From assembly GCA_025922875.1 (NCBI GenBank), contig JAICGZ010000021.1, forward strand, positions 1-36,008: a stretch of DNA of 36,008 nucleotides, in the 5' to 3' direction. The position numbers and the translations under genes are program-made. The DNA is from Pyrinomonadaceae bacterium. GTDB taxonomy: Bacteria; Acidobacteriota; Blastocatellia; Pyrinomonadales; Pyrinomonadaceae. The notes beneath the pieces are model-generated. The model worked only from the letters and a program-made list of their open reading frames with translations. It was not told the origin of the DNA and did not search any database. Below are positions 1-8,041 of the stretch, piece by piece; position 1 is the stretch's first letter, and every line of letters starts with the position of its first letter.

Positions 1-363
1 ATATTCGATGGCGTAAACCACGGCTCGGGACACGGGGGAGTTTTTGAGATACGGGGCCCTGAGATCGAAGTACCGTTCAGCTTGTCAAATTTCTCCATAA
101 CCAGTCCGTTTACCTTCTCGGGCCATTTGACAATATGTCCAGAGAACTGTTTTTTTGGGCCCATCGTGTTCAGCGCGGACTTGATCGGCAGCGGAACTGC
201 CACGATTGACCTACTCGTCGGTATCCTTAACGAAAGACCGATATACACGTTTCAAAAGGTTACCTACAATTTCGAGGTCCCTGAACCTATATCAATAATG
301 CTTCTTAGCGGAGGTTTGGCGGGAATGGCGTCGTATCTACGGCTCAAAGGGCGGCGGCTTTGA
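1..363 (+). CDS. PEP-CTERM sorting-domain protein, C-terminal part (5' end outside window)
   Basis: The frame is open from base 1 to the TGA at 361-363, so this is the end of a longer gene; the internal TTG at 82 is not a convincing start. The last 28 residues form a PEP-CTERM signal: Val-Pro-Glu-Pro, then a hydrophobic stretch (SIMLLSGGLAGMASYL), then a basic tail (RLKGRRL). In this family the signal directs an exported protein to exosortase, which cleaves it and anchors or releases it in the outer envelope or extracellular matrix. The visible upstream part is Gly/Ser/Thr/Phe-rich, as expected for an exported beta-rich protein, but has no domain I recognise. No exosortase is present in the window. 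The sorting signal is clear; the function of the body is unknown. Confidence 0.85.
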   Translation: MFDGVNHGSGHGGVFEIRGPEIEVPFSLSNFSITSPFTFSGHLTICPENCFFGPIVFSADLIGSGTATIDLLVGILNERPIYTFQKVTYNFEVPEPISIMLLSGGLAGMASYLRLKGRRL

Positions 364-364
364 G

Positions 365-373
365 CGTTTGGGC
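365..373. repeat. Target-site duplication, left copy (CGTTTGGGC)
   Basis: CGTTTGGGC here is identical to 528-536. The two copies bracket the terminal inverted repeats of the element at 374-527. Confidence 0.75.
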
Positions 374-527
374 TGCTTTGCACGAAAAGTACTTCTTTAG
401 GAGAAGAACGCTCGCGCAAAGGCGCAAAGCGCTACCGCGTCTCCAGGGGTTTTCTTTGCGCCTTTGCGTGAGAAAAGTGTTTCGCACAGAGGTCTCCAAA
501 TGTGATTGAGTACTTTTGTGCAAAGCT
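374..527. mobile_element. MITE-like element, family 1 copy 1 (about 154 bp, 9-bp target duplication)
   Basis: The ends are terminal inverted repeats: GCTTTGCACGAAAAGTACT (375-393) against AGTACTTTTGTGCAAAGC (509-526), complementary apart from one extra base. Inside is a second inverted pair of 19 bases (411-429 and 454-472, one mismatch) built on the CGCAAAGGCGCAAAG motif. CGTTTGGGC occurs perfectly on both sides (365-373 and 528-536), each copy one base outside the terminal repeat, as expected of a 9-bp target-site duplication. The element has no coding capacity, so a transposase elsewhere would have to move it. A second copy with its own different 9-bp duplication lies at 11760-11910 in the same orientation. 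Insertion is immediately after the PEP-CTERM stop codon. Confidence 0.8.
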
Positions 528-536
528 CGTTTGGGC
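528..536. repeat. Target-site duplication, right copy (CGTTTGGGC)
   Basis: Perfect 9-bp direct repeat of 365-373, immediately outside the right end of the element at 374-527. Confidence 0.75.
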
Positions 537-672
537 GTTAACGTCTGCGCGAGAGATTTCGCAGAGCAGGCCGAGCAAACCGAAAATACTGAAACAAAAC
601 ACGGGGCACGAATATTGCAGCGAAAGCTAAGGCACTTTGCGGGGTGATCCAGTTCAGGGCAAAGGTCAAGAG

Positions 673-702
673 TTGACTGCGGTTATGAGTTTTGAATAGA
701 GT
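673..702 (+). promoter_or_regulatory. Possible sigma-70-like promoter of the efflux locus
   Basis: TTGACT (673-678) and TAGAGT (697-702) are separated by 18 bases. A transcript would begin at about 709, nearly at the ATG at 712, which has no Shine-Dalgarno sequence; the first gene may therefore be leaderless. Based on consensus matching only. Confidence 0.3.
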
Positions 703-711
703 GTCGCAAAA

Positions 712-1089
712 ATGAAGAAGCGGCTTGCATCCTTATTCCTCTTGCTGGTGCTGGCAGGTAGCACGGTCGCCGGAGTACCTCTACATTTTGGCGACACCGA
801 GTGCAGCATGCACGGCATGATGGATTGCTGCAAAACCGCCTTGATGACGAACGACAGTCCTCAAGTTGCCGCGGCCAAACTGTGCTGCGCTGTGGATTGC
901 CCAACCAGCGGTTCGACTTCGTCCAAGGTTGCGCCGCTGAGAGCTCCTGCATCGGTACGCGTTCCGACTTACATGGTCACTCCCAGACCATGGCTCACTG
1001 CGGGAGTGTTGTTTGGCCCAAGTCAATATACTCATGGTCCACCAGGCTCTCCGCCAACTTACCTTCTGAACCTCGCATTTCTGATCTAA
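712..1089 (+). CDS. Secreted Cys/Met/His-rich small protein, putative periplasmic copper binder
   Basis: This 125-residue protein begins with a clear signal peptide (MKKRLASLFLLLVLAGSTVAG). The mature N-terminus is rich in soft-metal ligands: Cys31, Met33, His34, Met36, Met37, Cys39 and Cys40 within ten residues, then Cys58, Cys59 and Cys63. The C-terminal half is Pro/Gly-rich and lacks Cys. I do not recognise a named family. The spacing of thiols, thioethers and histidine, together with its position 5' of a CusA-type pump operon, suggests binding or sensing of Cu(I)/Ag(I) in the periplasm; this is inference. The ATG has no obvious ribosome binding site. A 183-base gap with a nested hairpin separates it from the next gene. 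Overlapping frames on both strands lack a signal peptide and look like shadows. Confidence 0.75.
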   Translation: MKKRLASLFLLLVLAGSTVAGVPLHFGDTECSMHGMMDCCKTALMTNDSPQVAAAKLCCAVDCPTSGSTSSKVAPLRAPASVRVPTYMVTPRPWLTAGVLFGPSQYTHGPPGSPPTYLLNLAFLI

Positions 1090-1097
1090 TTCTCCGA

Positions 1098-1153
1098 AAG
1101 CCGTAGTGTGTCTTCCTTTTCGGTCCAATCCGCATTGGACTGAGAAACGGCTT
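1098..1153. promoter_or_regulatory. Nested inverted repeat in the leader of the Cus-type operon
   Basis: The outer arms AAGCCGT (1098-1104) and ACGGCTT (1147-1153) are perfect complements. They enclose a second perfect pair, GTCCAAT (1123-1129) and ATTGGAC (1134-1140), with a 4-base loop. Two concentric pairings between a stop codon and the next gene could be an attenuator or terminator, an mRNA processing site or a protein-binding site. There is no T-run after the outer stem, so a simple intrinsic terminator is less likely. Confidence 0.5.
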
Positions 1154-1272
1154 GCGCAAACGTGTATCTGCACGTACGTCGTGGTTTATGGACGTCACTG
1201 CGCCGAGCTGGAGCAGGTCATGACTTACGACCAATCATTAGAATTTGTTGTTCATCACCGGTGGAGGAGACT

Positions 1273-1695
1273 ATGAAAAAGTTTGCTATCGCATTGACCT
1301 TTTTGGCACTTGCCGCGCTGATCGCGGCGTGTAGTTCACAACAGGATCCTTCGACAGGGAAAATCATAAAGAGCGCACCCGCCGGAAACGGTCTAACCGT
1401 TTCGCTTTCAACTGCGGATGGAGTGCTGAGGCATGGAAACAGTCAGTTCACTCTGACTTTTACCGATGCGTCAGGCACGCCTGTAGATGTTGGTGCCGTA
1501 GCGCTTACTTTTCACATGCCGCAAATGGGAACGATGGCTGAAATGAACGACCCAGCTTCGTTCACGACTACATCGACTCCTGGCGTCTACAGCGGCAAAG
1601 CGGAAATTGAAGTCGCTGGCGAGTGGCAGGCAAGAATCACTTACGACGGACCGAAGGGACGCGGCCAGGCGACGTTTCCGGTGACAGCTCAATAG
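1273..1695 (+). CDS. YtkA/FixH-like lipoprotein ahead of the RND pump
   Basis: The start is the ATG at 1273, preceded by GGAGGAG at 1263-1269; an in-frame extension back to 1162 has no such site. The 140-residue product begins [20 protein letters not shown], a type II signal with lipobox Ile-Ala-Ala-Cys, so it should be a lipoprotein. The remainder is one beta-sandwich-like domain with features of the YtkA-like family: '[28 protein letters not shown]', then '[24 protein letters not shown]'. His and Met residues in the [11 protein letters not shown] segment could bind copper. Such domains often sit beside heavy-metal RND pumps and copper-handling genes. The stop is one base before the ATG of the pump gene, so the two are probably translationally coupled. 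Family assignment is fairly secure; the precise role is inferred. Confidence 0.85.
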   Translation: MKKFAIALTFLALAALIAACSSQQDPSTGKIIKSAPAGNGLTVSLSTADGVLRHGNSQFTLTFTDASGTPVDVGAVALTFHMPQMGTMAEMNDPASFTTTSTPGVYSGKAEIEVAGEWQARITYDGPKGRGQATFPVTAQ

Positions 1696-1696
1696 C

Positions 1697-4600
1697 ATGA
1701 TCCACCGGTTGATAGAGTTTAGCTTACGTAACCGCGGCCTCATTGTCGTGATCTATCTCGGCTTGGCCGCCGCGGGTTACTGGGCGCTATTACGAACTCC
1801 GATCGATGCGATTCCTGATCTGTCAGACAATCAGGTGATCGTCTTCACCGACTGGTCTGGACGATCACCGCAAGAAGTCGAAGATCAGGTTACTTATCCC
1901 CTGGTCACGAATCTTCAAGGACTGCCGGGTGTGCGTGTCGTGCGCGCGAGTTCCGCGTTCAGCTTTTCGATGATCAACATAATCTTTGAAGACAACGTTG
2001 ATCTCTATTGGGCCAGAACACGAGTACTTGAACGACTGAACCTCGTGACCAGGCAGTTGCCCGAAGGTGTGATTCCGACTCTTGGTCCGGACGCCACAGG
2101 TGTGGGCCAGATCTTCTGGTACACGGTGGAAAGCGATCGTTTGAACTTGCGTGACTTACGCACATTGCAGGATTGGTACGTCCGTTATCAGCTCAACTCC
2201 GTGCCCGGTGTCGCCGAAGTAGCGAGTGTCGGCGGCTACGTGCAGCAGTATCAGGTTGACGTCGATCCAAACAAGCTGCGCGGTTACAACCTCCCGCTTT
2301 CAGTCGTAGTGGAAGCCGTTGAAAGGTCCAACAATAACGTCGGCGGCAATGTGGTTGAGCAGGCAGGACAGTGGGCGGTAGTTCGCGGAGTTGGTCTGGT
2401 TGAATCCACAACCGATGTCGAGAACATTGTTATCGGTGCGCAGAATGGCATACCCATCTACGTACGCAATGTGGCCGACGTGAAAATTGGTAACGCATTT
2501 CGCACAGGAGCGCTCGATAAAAACGGCAAAGAAGCAGTTGGCGGAGTGGTAATCGCACGTTATGGCGTAAACACTCTGGAGGTTATTGACGCAGTCAAGG
2601 AGAAGATCGCCGCGTTGCAGGCCGGATTACCGCAAGGTGTGCAAATCGTTCCTTTTTACGATCGCACGCAGCTGATTCTTCGCGCCACCTCCACTCTCAA
2701 ACGAGCACTGATCGAGGAACTGATCCTTGTAACCCTGGCCCACATAGTTTTCCTCGCTCACTTCCGTTCGATCCTGATCGTGACCATCCCATTACCTCTG
2801 GCAGTGTTGCTTTCGTTTCTCTTTATGAAGGTGATGGGTATCAGCTCAAACCTTATGTCGCTCGCAGGAATCGCGATTGCGATTGGCGTGTTGGTTGACG
2901 CCGGAATAGTGGTAACGGAAAACGCCTTTCGCTTCCTCGAGAAACGTAACGTCGATCCCAAGGATCGACGGCGAGTATGGAATACCGTGCTCGATTCTAC
3001 AAAGCTGGTCGGTCGCCCCGTTTTCTTCTCGATGGCGATCATCATCCTTGCATTTGTTCCTGTGTTCGCGTTAACGGGGCAGGAAGGCAAACTATTTCAC
3101 CCGCTCGCATTCACGAAGACGTTTGCCATGATCGGCGCGACGGTGATCGCGGTCACGCTCGTACCGGTGCTCTGCACATTTCTCTTAGGCGGCAAGTTTC
3201 ACTCCGAACAATCGAACCCCGTGATGCGCTTTCTGCAAGCTCTCTACCGGCCGGCGCTTCGCTTTGCACTGAATCATCGAGCGATCACTATCTCGCTGGC
3301 GGCGCTTCTATTCGCGAGCGCAATCGTGATGACTCTCGGTATCGGCAAGGAATTCATGCCGCCCCTGAATGAAGGCGATTTGATGTACATGCCGGTTACC
3401 GACCCGGCAATCTCAATTGATGAGGCACTCAGAATAACCAGTAAGCAGGACGAAATTCTAAAGAGTTTTCCGGAAATCGAATGGGCTGTCGGCAAAACAG
3501 GTCGTGCTGAATCTTCAACCGATCCAGCGCCGGTGAACATGAACGAAACAATTGTTCACCTGAAACCGCCCGAGCAATGGCGGCCAGGTATGACACGTGA
3601 GCGCCTGATCGCTGAGATGGATGAGAAGCTGCGAATGCCCGGCGTCACGAATATCTGGACTCAACCGATCATCAATCGTATCGATATGCTCGCGACCGGA
3701 ATCCGATCTCAGGTTGGCGTCAAGATTTTTGGGAACGACTTGAAGACCCTCGAAGAACTCTCGCGGAAAGTGGCTGAAGTTGTAAAGCGTGTTCCGGGAG
3801 CAGTTGATGTTTATCCCGAGCAGATAAGCGGCGCCCCTTATGTTGACATAAACATCGACCGCACGGCCGCAGCTCGTTACGGCATAGATGTGGGCATGAT
3901 CCAGGATGCGATTGAAAAGGGAATCGGTGAAACGAACCTTACGGTCACCATTGAAGGAAGAAGACGGTTTCCGGTTCGCGTCCGATACGCACCGCAGTTC
4001 AGGGGCAGTCCTCAGGCGTTGGGCCAGATTCCGATCACCGCTCCGACTGGTGCGCCAATTCCTTTAGCTCAGCTTGCCGGCATACGAACGGTGGAAGGAC
4101 CATCAATGATCTCAAGCGAGAATGGTCTTTTGCGCGGCACTGTTTTATTGAACGTTCGCGGCCGAGACGTTGGCAGTTTTGTCGATGAAGCAAAAACTGT
4201 GCTAGCCCAGCAAGTGCAGCTTCCAACCGGTTATTACATCGCCTGGAGTGGTCAGTACGAAAATCAACAACGCGCACGGCAGCGATTGCTGATCGTGATT
4301 CCGATTGTACTGTTGGTCATTTTCGGACTGCTTTACGTCACGTATCACTCAGCCCTCGAGGCGGCACACGTCCTCATGGCCGTACCGTTTGCGCTGACTG
4401 GCGGAATTTATCTGCTGTGGCTGCTTGGCTACAACTTCTCAGTAGCTGTTTGGGTTGGCTTTATCGCGTTGTTTGGAACCGCAGTGCAGACAGGTGTCGT
4501 GATGGTTATCTATCTCAACGAGGCCGTCGAACGAAAGCGCGAAGAAACAGGACAACTCAACCGTGAGTCATTGAAGGAAGCTGTCATGGAAGGCGCGTTG

Positions 4601-4870
4601 TTGAGACTGCGCCCGAAGGTCATGACCGTATCAACCGTAGTGGCTGGGCTGTTGCCAATCATGTGGAGCACGAGCGCGGGTTCTGAAGTGATGAAGCCTT
4701 TGGCAACCCCCGTTCTCGGCGGAATGGTTTCAAGTCTGCTGCACGTTTTGATCGTAACGCCGGCGATTTTTTATTCGATTCACGCGCGCCGGTTAAGAAG
4801 GCATGGCGCTAGAGAAGCCGTGGGAATTGAGCCAGAAAAGGTGAACGAGCCCGTGCTCGAAGAAAGTTAA
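1697..4870 (+). CDS. cusA: CusA-type heavy-metal efflux RND permease (Cu(I)/Ag(I))
   Basis: At 1057 residues this is full length for the HME-RND family, the inner-membrane proton-driven pump of the CusCBA system. The N-terminus ([18 protein letters not shown]... [17 protein letters not shown]) is characteristic. The substrate Met triad of E. coli CusA (Met573, Met623, Met672) matches Met565 (GDLMYMP), Met615 (VNMNETI) and Met664 (RIDMLATGI) here, with identical spacings of 50 and 49 residues. This argues for monovalent copper or silver rather than Zn/Co/Cd. The TM4 proton-relay aspartate is Asp401 in [13 protein letters not shown]. The residue comparison relies on my memory of the CusA sequence. 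The gene follows the lipoprotein gene by one base and precedes the channel and adaptor genes, so the order here is A-C-B. Confidence 0.95.
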   Translation: MIHRLIEFSLRNRGLIVVIYLGLAAAGYWALLRTPIDAIPDLSDNQVIVFTDWSGRSPQEVEDQVTYPLVTNLQGLPGVRVVRASSAFSFSMINIIFEDNVDLYWARTRVLERLNLVTRQLPEGVIPTLGPDATGVGQIFWYTVESDRLNLRDLRTLQDWYVRYQLNSVPGVAEVASVGGYVQQYQVDVDPNKLRGYNLPLSVVVEAVERSNNNVGGNVVEQAGQWAVVRGVGLVESTTDVENIVIGAQNGIPIYVRNVADVKIGNAFRTGALDKNGKEAVGGVVIARYGVNTLEVIDAVKEKIAALQAGLPQGVQIVPFYDRTQLILRATSTLKRALIEELILVTLAHIVFLAHFRSILIVTIPLPLAVLLSFLFMKVMGISSNLMSLAGIAIAIGVLVDAGIVVTENAFRFLEKRNVDPKDRRRVWNTVLDSTKLVGRPVFFSMAIIILAFVPVFALTGQEGKLFHPLAFTKTFAMIGATVIAVTLVPVLCTFLLGGKFHSEQSNPVMRFLQALYRPALRFALNHRAITISLAALLFASAIVMTLGIGKEFMPPLNEGDLMYMPVTDPAISIDEALRITSKQDEILKSFPEIEWAVGKTGRAESSTDPAPVNMNETIVHLKPPEQWRPGMTRERLIAEMDEKLRMPGVTNIWTQPIINRIDMLATGIRSQVGVKIFGNDLKTLEELSRKVAEVVKRVPGAVDVYPEQISGAPYVDINIDRTAAARYGIDVGMIQDAIEKGIGETNLTVTIEGRRRFPVRVRYAPQFRGSPQALGQIPITAPTGAPIPLAQLAGIRTVEGPSMISSENGLLRGTVLLNVRGRDVGSFVDEAKTVLAQQVQLPTGYYIAWSGQYENQQRARQRLLIVIPIVLLVIFGLLYVTYHSALEAAHVLMAVPFALTGGIYLLWLLGYNFSVAVWVGFIALFGTAVQTGVVMVIYLNEAVERKREETGQLNRESLKEAVMEGALLRLRPKVMTVSTVVAGLLPIMWSTSAGSEVMKPLATPVLGGMVSSLLHVLIVTPAIFYSIHARRLRRHGAREAVGIEPEKVNEPVLEES

Positions 4871-4880
4871 GGTGTTACCA

Positions 4881-6224
4881 ATGCTGAAACGATCGTTATT
4901 AATCATCCTCGCCTTTGCTGTTCAAGCAAGCTGGTTTGGATCACGCGCTTTGGGTCAAGACACACTTCCGCCTACGGATACGCTTTCGCGTTATTTCGAT
5001 CCGAAGAGCGGAATGACGGTGGACCAAGCTGTTGCGTACGCGCTGTCTCACAACACTGAGTTCCTGGCGGCTCGTAGAGAAGTCGATGCCGCGCGTGCTT
5101 TGGTGAAGCAGGCGGCGTTGCGTGCGAACCCGATGATCGAGGTTGCGCGCAAGGAACAACTCAACGGGCCGGACAACCAGACGATGGTCGGCGGCACATT
5201 GCCGCTGGAATTGGGTGGACGCCGGCCGGCACGAATACTGGTGGCGCAGCGTGAGCTCGAGATGAAGGAGCGGTTGTTAGTAGACCGCGAACGTCTGCTG
5301 GCCGCGGAAGTAAAGACAAAGTTTGGCCAGGCTCTCGGCGAAATGTTAAAGCTCGCCTTCACCGAAAACCTGTTGACAACAACGGACCGCGGTTATCGAC
5401 TCGTCAGGGCACGCGTCACTGAAGGCCGCACTGCACCGTTGGAACAGAACATGGTCCTGGTAGAGGTCAACAGGATCAAATCTGTGCGCGAGACTGAAGA
5501 CGGGAAGGTTCAGATCGCGCTGCTGGAATTGCGAAATCTAATTGGAATGACTCCCGAAGAACCGCTTCGTCTGCGCGGAGATCTTAATCCTGCTGTCGAG
5601 CCGTTACCGTCCGTTGCGGTCGTAACTCAGGTGGCACTCAACCAGCGACCAGATGTTCAGGCCGCGCGCGTTGCTGAAACACTCGCCGAAGCCCAGATCG
5701 AACAGGCGCGAAGCGAGGGTCGCTTCGATGCGAGCCTCAGCACCAGATATGAATTGATGAACTCTGGTTTTCCACAAAGAGGTTTCGATGACACGGGAGC
5801 ACTGGTGCCGATCAATAACAGGATGCATTTGCTGACGGTGGGTGTGAATGTCTACTTGCCGGTCCGCAATCGAAATCAGGGAGCGGTCGAAGCGGCAGTA
5901 GCGGAAAAGGAAGCAGCGACTCGGCGACGAGAGTTTGCCGAATTAACCGTCAAACGCGAAATTGCGGCGAGTTTCGCGCGTTACGAACAGTCAATGAAAG
6001 CTGCGCAGATCTATCGAGTGGGCGTCAGAGATCAAGCGAATGCGAATCTCGAAGTAGTAAGACAGACATACGAGCTGGGTTCCAAAACGTTATTGGACTT
6101 TATTGCAGAGCAGCGGCGCTTCATAGAAGTTGAGAGCAGCTTCATTGATTCGCTTTTGGAGACATACCTTGCACGTGTCGATATTGAGCGTGCAACTGCT
6201 TCCCCCAATTTAATAAGCAAATGA
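4881..6224 (+). CDS. cusC: CusC/CzcC-like TolC-family outer-membrane channel
   Basis: The ATG at 4881 is preferred over a GTG at 4872 because AAGGTG (4869-4874) lies at the correct distance upstream of it. The 447-residue product has a signal peptide (MLKRSLLIILAFAVQASWFGSRALGQ) without a lipobox Cys. It then has the two long helical repeats of outer-membrane efflux proteins: 'MTVDQAVAYALSHNTEFLAARREVDAARALVKQA' in the first half and 'PSVAVVTQVALNQRPDVQAARVAETLAEAQIEQARSEG' in the second. The trimer should form the exit duct for the pump encoded just upstream. Its TGA overlaps the ATG of the adaptor gene by four bases (ATGA), indicating coupled translation. The symbol rests on context; the sequence alone supports only TolC/CzcC family. 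Confidence 0.9.
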   Translation: MLKRSLLIILAFAVQASWFGSRALGQDTLPPTDTLSRYFDPKSGMTVDQAVAYALSHNTEFLAARREVDAARALVKQAALRANPMIEVARKEQLNGPDNQTMVGGTLPLELGGRRPARILVAQRELEMKERLLVDRERLLAAEVKTKFGQALGEMLKLAFTENLLTTTDRGYRLVRARVTEGRTAPLEQNMVLVEVNRIKSVRETEDGKVQIALLELRNLIGMTPEEPLRLRGDLNPAVEPLPSVAVVTQVALNQRPDVQAARVAETLAEAQIEQARSEGRFDASLSTRYELMNSGFPQRGFDDTGALVPINNRMHLLTVGVNVYLPVRNRNQGAVEAAVAEKEAATRRREFAELTVKREIAASFARYEQSMKAAQIYRVGVRDQANANLEVVRQTYELGSKTLLDFIAEQRRFIEVESSFIDSLLETYLARVDIERATASPNLISK

Positions 6225-7501
6225 ACGATGACACCGAAATCGAGAATGCCGATGTCGCTGCACCCAGGCGACGCGTCAACCGCACCGTAGTCGTTGCTGT
6301 TGCCGGTGTGGTTTTGATTATCGCTATTGCTGGTTGGATGTTGCTGCGCTCACGGCCGGATGGAGCAGGGAGGCCAGTGCCTGCTCCTCGCGATATGCCC
6401 GCCGAACAAACGTCCACGCCAACCACAGAAGAATTGACTATTAATGTCGCTCCCGAAGTAATGCAACGTGCAGGTATCAAGATTGAGCCGGTTGGTGAGC
6501 AACTCGCGTCTGAGACTGCGGGCTCAGCGGTGACGACAGGAATCGTGCAGGCGAATGCGTATCGAGCGACTCCGGTGGTGTCTCTCGTCGGCGGAATTGT
6601 GCGTCGAGTAAATGCCGAACTCGGCCAAACAGTAGTTCGGGGACAAACCATGGCGGTGGTTTTCAGCGATGAATTGGCCCAGGTGCAGTCGCGCTACTTA
6701 ACCGCGCAGGCAGATCTTGAAGAGCATCATAAGCACCACGCCCGTATCATAAAACTAGTCGAGATCGGCGCCGCGAGCAGAGAAGAATTAGAACAGGCCA
6801 CTACGAAGCTTCGATCCGCCGAATCCGAATTAGCATCGCAGCGACAACGCTTGTTGCTGCTGGGTCTTTCACCACAGCGAATCAGTTCACTGCGATCTTC
6901 GGAACAGGTTAGTTCCGAAGTGAGTTTGCCTTCGCCGGTGACCGGTACTGTAATCGCGCGCGCGGTAAATCCTGGTGAAGTAATTCAAGCAGACAAAGAG
7001 ATATTGCGAGTTGCCGATCTTTCAAGCGTCTGGGTGATTGGTCAGGTTTACGAGAAGGATCTGGCGCGTATAAAAGTCGGTAGTGGCGCAAGCATCACGT
7101 CAGAGGCATATCCCGGAAGAGTTTTTCGTGGCCAGGTGAGTTATGTCGACCCCACACTCGATCCGGCGACCAGAACAGCTCAAGTCCGAATCGAGCTTGC
7201 GAATCCGGGTCAGACGCTGAAGATAGGCATGTACGTCAATGTGGCATTTGCCACTTTAGGTGGAGCAGGCTCGACTGTTGCGACAGTGCCGGCAAACGCG
7301 GTTCAGAATATCAACAACCAGCAGGTTGTCTTCGTCGCATTAAATGAAGTGAACGCTTTTGCGATGCGGCCCGTGCGCGTTGGCCCAGAGGCGAATGGTC
7401 GTTATCCGGTATTGGAAGGGATATCGGTCGGTGACCGCATCGTGACTGACGGAAGCTTTCTGCTTCGCGCGGAATGGCTGAAAACTCATCCGAGTCAGTA
7501 G
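6221..7501 (+). CDS. cusB: CusB/CzcB-type periplasmic adaptor (membrane fusion protein)
   Basis: This 426-residue protein has one N-terminal membrane anchor at about residues 22-43 (NRTVVVAVAGVVLIIAIAGWMLL) and no lipobox. A Pro/Thr-rich linker follows, then the HlyD-family order: beta-barrel and lipoyl half-motif ('VVSLVGGIVRRVNAELGQTVVRGQTMAVVFS'), a short alpha-hairpin rich in Glu/Gln/Arg, the second lipoyl half ('SPVTGTVIARAVNPGEVIQADKEILRVADLSSVWV'), and 'PATRTAQVRIELANPG...KIGMYVNVAF' of the membrane-proximal barrel. It should join the inner-membrane pump to the outer-membrane channel. It starts inside the stop of the channel gene and is the last gene of the run. No extra metal-binding domain of the kind fused to some CusB proteins was found. 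Confidence 0.92.
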   Translation: MNDDTEIENADVAAPRRRVNRTVVVAVAGVVLIIAIAGWMLLRSRPDGAGRPVPAPRDMPAEQTSTPTTEELTINVAPEVMQRAGIKIEPVGEQLASETAGSAVTTGIVQANAYRATPVVSLVGGIVRRVNAELGQTVVRGQTMAVVFSDELAQVQSRYLTAQADLEEHHKHHARIIKLVEIGAASREELEQATTKLRSAESELASQRQRLLLLGLSPQRISSLRSSEQVSSEVSLPSPVTGTVIARAVNPGEVIQADKEILRVADLSSVWVIGQVYEKDLARIKVGSGASITSEAYPGRVFRGQVSYVDPTLDPATRTAQVRIELANPGQTLKIGMYVNVAFATLGGAGSTVATVPANAVQNINNQQVVFVALNEVNAFAMRPVRVGPEANGRYPVLEGISVGDRIVTDGSFLLRAEWLKTHPSQ

Positions 7502-7619
7502 TACATATATAAACAATAAACCTCCTTACCGAAATTCGTCCAAATTTTCATATCAGAATCCAATACGTCAGATCATTTGTCTTTATTCCTGTGGAGTTTT
7601 GCTTTTTACTCAACGAATA

Positions 7620-7656
7620 AGCCCCTTTTTGTTATGAGTAATAACACGCAGGGGCT
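7620..7656 (+). terminator. Possible terminator hairpin after the Cus-type operon
   Basis: AGCCCC (7620-7625) pairs with GGGGCT (7651-7656), and an inner pair GTTAT/ATAAC (7631-7635 and 7641-7645) stacks inside it. AATTTCTTT follows, a weak T-run. It lies 118 bases past the last stop codon, so it may be a terminator or another structured element. Confidence 0.4.
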
Positions 7657-7865
7657 AATTTCTTTCGAACTCAATGCGCCATCGCACTTTGTTTTCGCGA
7701 TAGTTCCGCGTAAACAATCGAGTTATTGATCGATTCTTGAACTTCAGATCCTGCGGATGACCTTTTCTCATAAATCGAAGTCGTAGGTGTTGTCACTCAT
7801 CGCAGACTTCCGCAATAAGTAATTACCCTCACGTGAGATCCGGCTCATCAGATCTACTAACCACG

Positions 7866-7881
7866 AACAGGAATACCTGTT
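7866..7881. promoter_or_regulatory. Palindrome with AGGAAYACCT core upstream of receptor 1
   Basis: AACAGG (7866-7871), AATA, CCTGTT (7876-7881) is a perfect 6-bp inverted repeat about 160 bases ahead of the receptor start. The region ahead of the TPR/receptor 2 unit has TCGTAGG-AACA-CCTACGA (20046-20063). Both share AGGAA(T/C)ACCT. This could be the binding site of a common regulator. Confidence 0.4.
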
Positions 7882-8041
7882 GCGTTTCCGCGATTGACGC
7901 AATCTGAAATCCAGGCGGTTGTGAATGCGCTTCGGCAGTGCAGCGTAACGGCGGAGATCCGTCCAGGCAATTAACCGAAAACGTTACTGCTGCGGCACGT
8001 CCAAACCAACAACCAAATACAAAACCGAGGAGGAACTCCCC

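Larger units (their letters stand above)
364..711. other. Gene-free stretch holding a MITE-like element and a possible promoter
   Basis: No convincing gene lies here. Bases 365-536 are a terminal-inverted-repeat element with its flanking 9-bp direct repeats (listed separately). Bases 537-672 hold nothing I can name. Bases 673-702 resemble a sigma-70 promoter just ahead of the next gene. Confidence 0.7.
7502..8041. other. 540-bp gene-free region between the Cus-type operon and receptor 1
   Basis: No convincing gene lies here. It contains a possible terminator hairpin (7620-7656), the palindrome CTCACGTGAG (7828-7837), the palindrome at 7866-7881 that is partly shared with the region ahead of receptor 2, and the AGGAGG ribosome binding site of receptor 1 just before 8042. 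I could not place a confident promoter. Confidence 0.6.

Noticed and set aside
411-472. CRISPR-like repeat or intrinsic terminator from the CGCAAAGGCGCAAAG pair
   Set aside because: There are only two arms of one inverted pair, no regular spacers and no cas genes; it is internal to the MITE-like element.
1162-1272. N-terminal extension of the YtkA-like lipoprotein
   Set aside because: It would place a lipoprotein signal in the middle of the protein; the ATG at 1273 with GGAGGAG gives a proper signal peptide.
6142-6651. 169-residue minus-strand open frame across the channel/adaptor junction
   Set aside because: It overlaps two clearly real coupled genes and has low-complexity Thr/Arg-rich sequence.
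7620-7656. Riboswitch upstream of receptor 1
   Set aside because: It is a single simple stem about 390 bases before the start with no recognisable aptamer; it is better explained as a terminator of the preceding operon.
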